A DNA stretch of 64,000 nucleotides from Epiperipatus broadwayi (lineage: Eukaryota > Onychophora > Udeonychophora > Euonychophora > Peripatidae): positions 577,001 through 641,000 of the forward strand of contig JAQFVV010006221.1 of assembly GCA_028023455.1 (NCBI GenBank), given 5' to 3'. The position numbers and the translations under genes are program-made. Within the stretch, counting starts at the first letter, position 1; each line of letters opens with the position of its first letter. Of the stretch, positions 62,549-64,000 are shown piece by piece. The notes below the pieces were generated by a model. It was not told where the DNA came from and did not search any database. It worked only from the letters and a program-made list of their open reading frames with translations.

Positions 62549-64000
62549 ATAGATTTCTAATTCGGCTCTACATTATCAACATTTACTAAAGAACGTTGGT
62601 GACTCTCAAAGAAATGTAATTTTCTGGAATTATTCACTGATTATTTAATAAATACAAAACATATATAACTTGGGAATTATTATAACTAATACGTCAGCCA
62701 TTTGCGAAGTAGTAGACCCCTGCATTACAATAAATGAAGCATTGAATGCGTGTCGATTTATATGAAAGTTAAGTTATTAAAGAAAGTAAATATTAATGAA
62801 AATTTGACACGCATTCATTGTTTTAAGCGATCATAGATTTAAACTTTGAAAATTGAAATAATTATGAGCATGCAATAATTAAATAATAACTATAGATAGA
62901 AATGTAGATTATAGAAATACGCACCCAAGAAAGACAGAGTGAGGTAAGCTAGATTATTAGAGAAATTTACATATTAAATTAATTATTCAGTTTTAGTTAT
63001 ACATATGGTAGTTTTACATTTTATAATTTAGATAAGTAGTATGAAGAAGAGCTATAGCATATTATTAGAGTACTCTAGAGTTTGAACACAGACAGGTACC
63101 TGTTTTATAAGAAGTTTTCTGATTCCATTAATTTAGCAGCAAAAAGTTCACGAGTGGCAAGTCTTTCTTGTATTTAGATATTCATTTAATTTCATGGCAG
63201 CAGCAGCTTTCTCATTCATTTCAGGCAGCAGATCTTCATGGTGAATTTATGACGGGCAATGAAAGTTCAGCATCCGATAGGCCATCTCCCGATGGAGAAT
63301 AATCTAGGTGCTTTACTCGGTCATACCTTGGCAGGAACAAATTATTTTTATATTTTTGGAGACTCTCAGTGATCGAGAGCAAAGCTAAAGTTTAAGTGAA
63401 TGTCTCCAGCAAGTCTAAGATGGCCTCTTTTTTTTATCTTGATCTTTCACATTTTTGTTAAGATATTTTTAGGTTCTACTTAATCTGCCCTGAGGATAAT
63501 CAATGCATTTAGTTGGTTTTTAATTAAAGAAAGCTGCCGTTCTATTGTTTACATTTTACATTTACTAATTACATTTTTGGGGAATTTTTCTTTAATTAAT
63601 CTATTATCTATCACTGACCGATGCTTTTAAATTTCAAAAACAAAAAGGGAACATAAGATTATTTTAACTTTTAATTAAATATTACATCAGATATTTTTAG
63701 AATTATTATTAAATGAAATTTAAACAAAGCAATAAATACGAACTTTATAATCCAAAATAAATGATTAAAATTATACAAAATTATATAACTAAAAGAAATC
63801 TAAATTATATTATTTTATCCCTATTTATTGCGTTTAATTTGAGATCGAAATGTGTGCGTGTTTAAGCTGAATTCTACATATATTTATACATTTTTAATAT
63901 TGTTACACACACAATTCGATATCAAAAAGTTTAAATTTGGGCGGGATAGACCGGTCAGTGAGAGACGACAGAAAAAGGTGAAACTTAAGATTCGAATACG
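62549..64000. other. Right-edge DNA with a GC-rich patch
   Basis: No gene is recognised. Near the edge, 63937-63952 has TTTGGGCGGGATAGAC, which contains a GC box and resembles an E2F/Sp1 site. The last 60 bases are purine-rich. This could be the promoter of a gene beginning beyond the window. Confidence 0.3.

Larger units (their letters stand above)
14960..64000 (+). other. Putative GINS3 intron 2 and/or downstream DNA
   Basis: A clear donor (GTATAAC) starts at 14960. I found no later exon resembling the PSF3 carboxyl region (expected near T-F-I-x-R-F-R, then a helical stretch and a basic tail). Either the intron continues past the right edge, or the last exon is too diverged to see by eye. 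Individual repeats in this span are listed separately. Confidence 0.4.

Noticed and set aside
1-64000. CRISPR arrays, operons or bacterial gene islands
   Set aside because: No regularly spaced repeats or tightly packed frames occur; introns and animal repeats dominate.

Overview
The window is nuclear DNA from an AT-rich, repeat-laden animal genome. Exons are separated by multi-kilobase introns with canonical GT/AG borders. Transposable elements of several classes are present (RTE and CR1/Jockey-like LINEs, hAT transposons and MITEs, tRNA-derived SINEs, an LTR, fold-back elements). There is no dense gene array, operon or prokaryotic signal. The encoded proteins are animal-like. I cannot fix the phylum: an invertebrate such as an arachnid or other arthropod, or a lophotrochozoan, is my inference only.

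Only two host genes are recognised with confidence. They lie head to head around 5.2-15 kb. On the minus strand is the first coding exon of AMFR/gp78, an ER membrane E3 ubiquitin ligase (5218-5460). On the plus strand are the first two coding exons of GINS3/PSF3, a subunit of the GINS replication complex (5924-6041 and 14691-14959). Their start codons are 463 bp apart, so they probably share a bidirectional promoter. That gap contains a perfect E2F-type site (TTTGGCGC). The rest of AMFR should lie to the left, beyond the window. The last part of GINS3 (about 85 residues by comparison with the family) was not found, so its second intron may run more than 49 kb to the right end.

Everything else is intronic or intergenic DNA full of repeats. 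1-5 kb: AMFR intron with fold-back elements. 6-14.7 kb: GINS3 intron 1 with MITEs and a minus-strand hAT relic. 15-25 kb: a LINE relic, a hAT-derived MITE with an 8-bp target duplication, and a degenerate hAT transposon (about 21.9-24.8 kb) carrying an inserted SINE. 25-28.2 kb: further MITEs and a solo LTR with a 5-bp target duplication (26844-27451). 35.7 kb: a 5S rRNA-like sequence joined to a tRNA-like SINE. 36.5-39.2 kb: a nearly full-length but decayed RTE LINE on the minus strand. 42.3 kb: a second copy of the hAT MITE. 47.5-48.7 kb: a 1,226-bp terminal-inverted-repeat element with an 8-bp target duplication that I cannot assign to a superfamily. 49.4-53.4 kb: two LINE relics on the plus strand. 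53.4-57.8 kb: a block almost devoid of G on the plus strand. 58-64 kb: more complex sequence with one unrecognised coding-like ORF (62243-62548) and a GC-box/E2F-like patch at the right edge.

The genes do not form a pathway together. GINS3 acts in chromosome replication and AMFR in ER-associated protein degradation; the only link the sequence offers is the shared upstream region.
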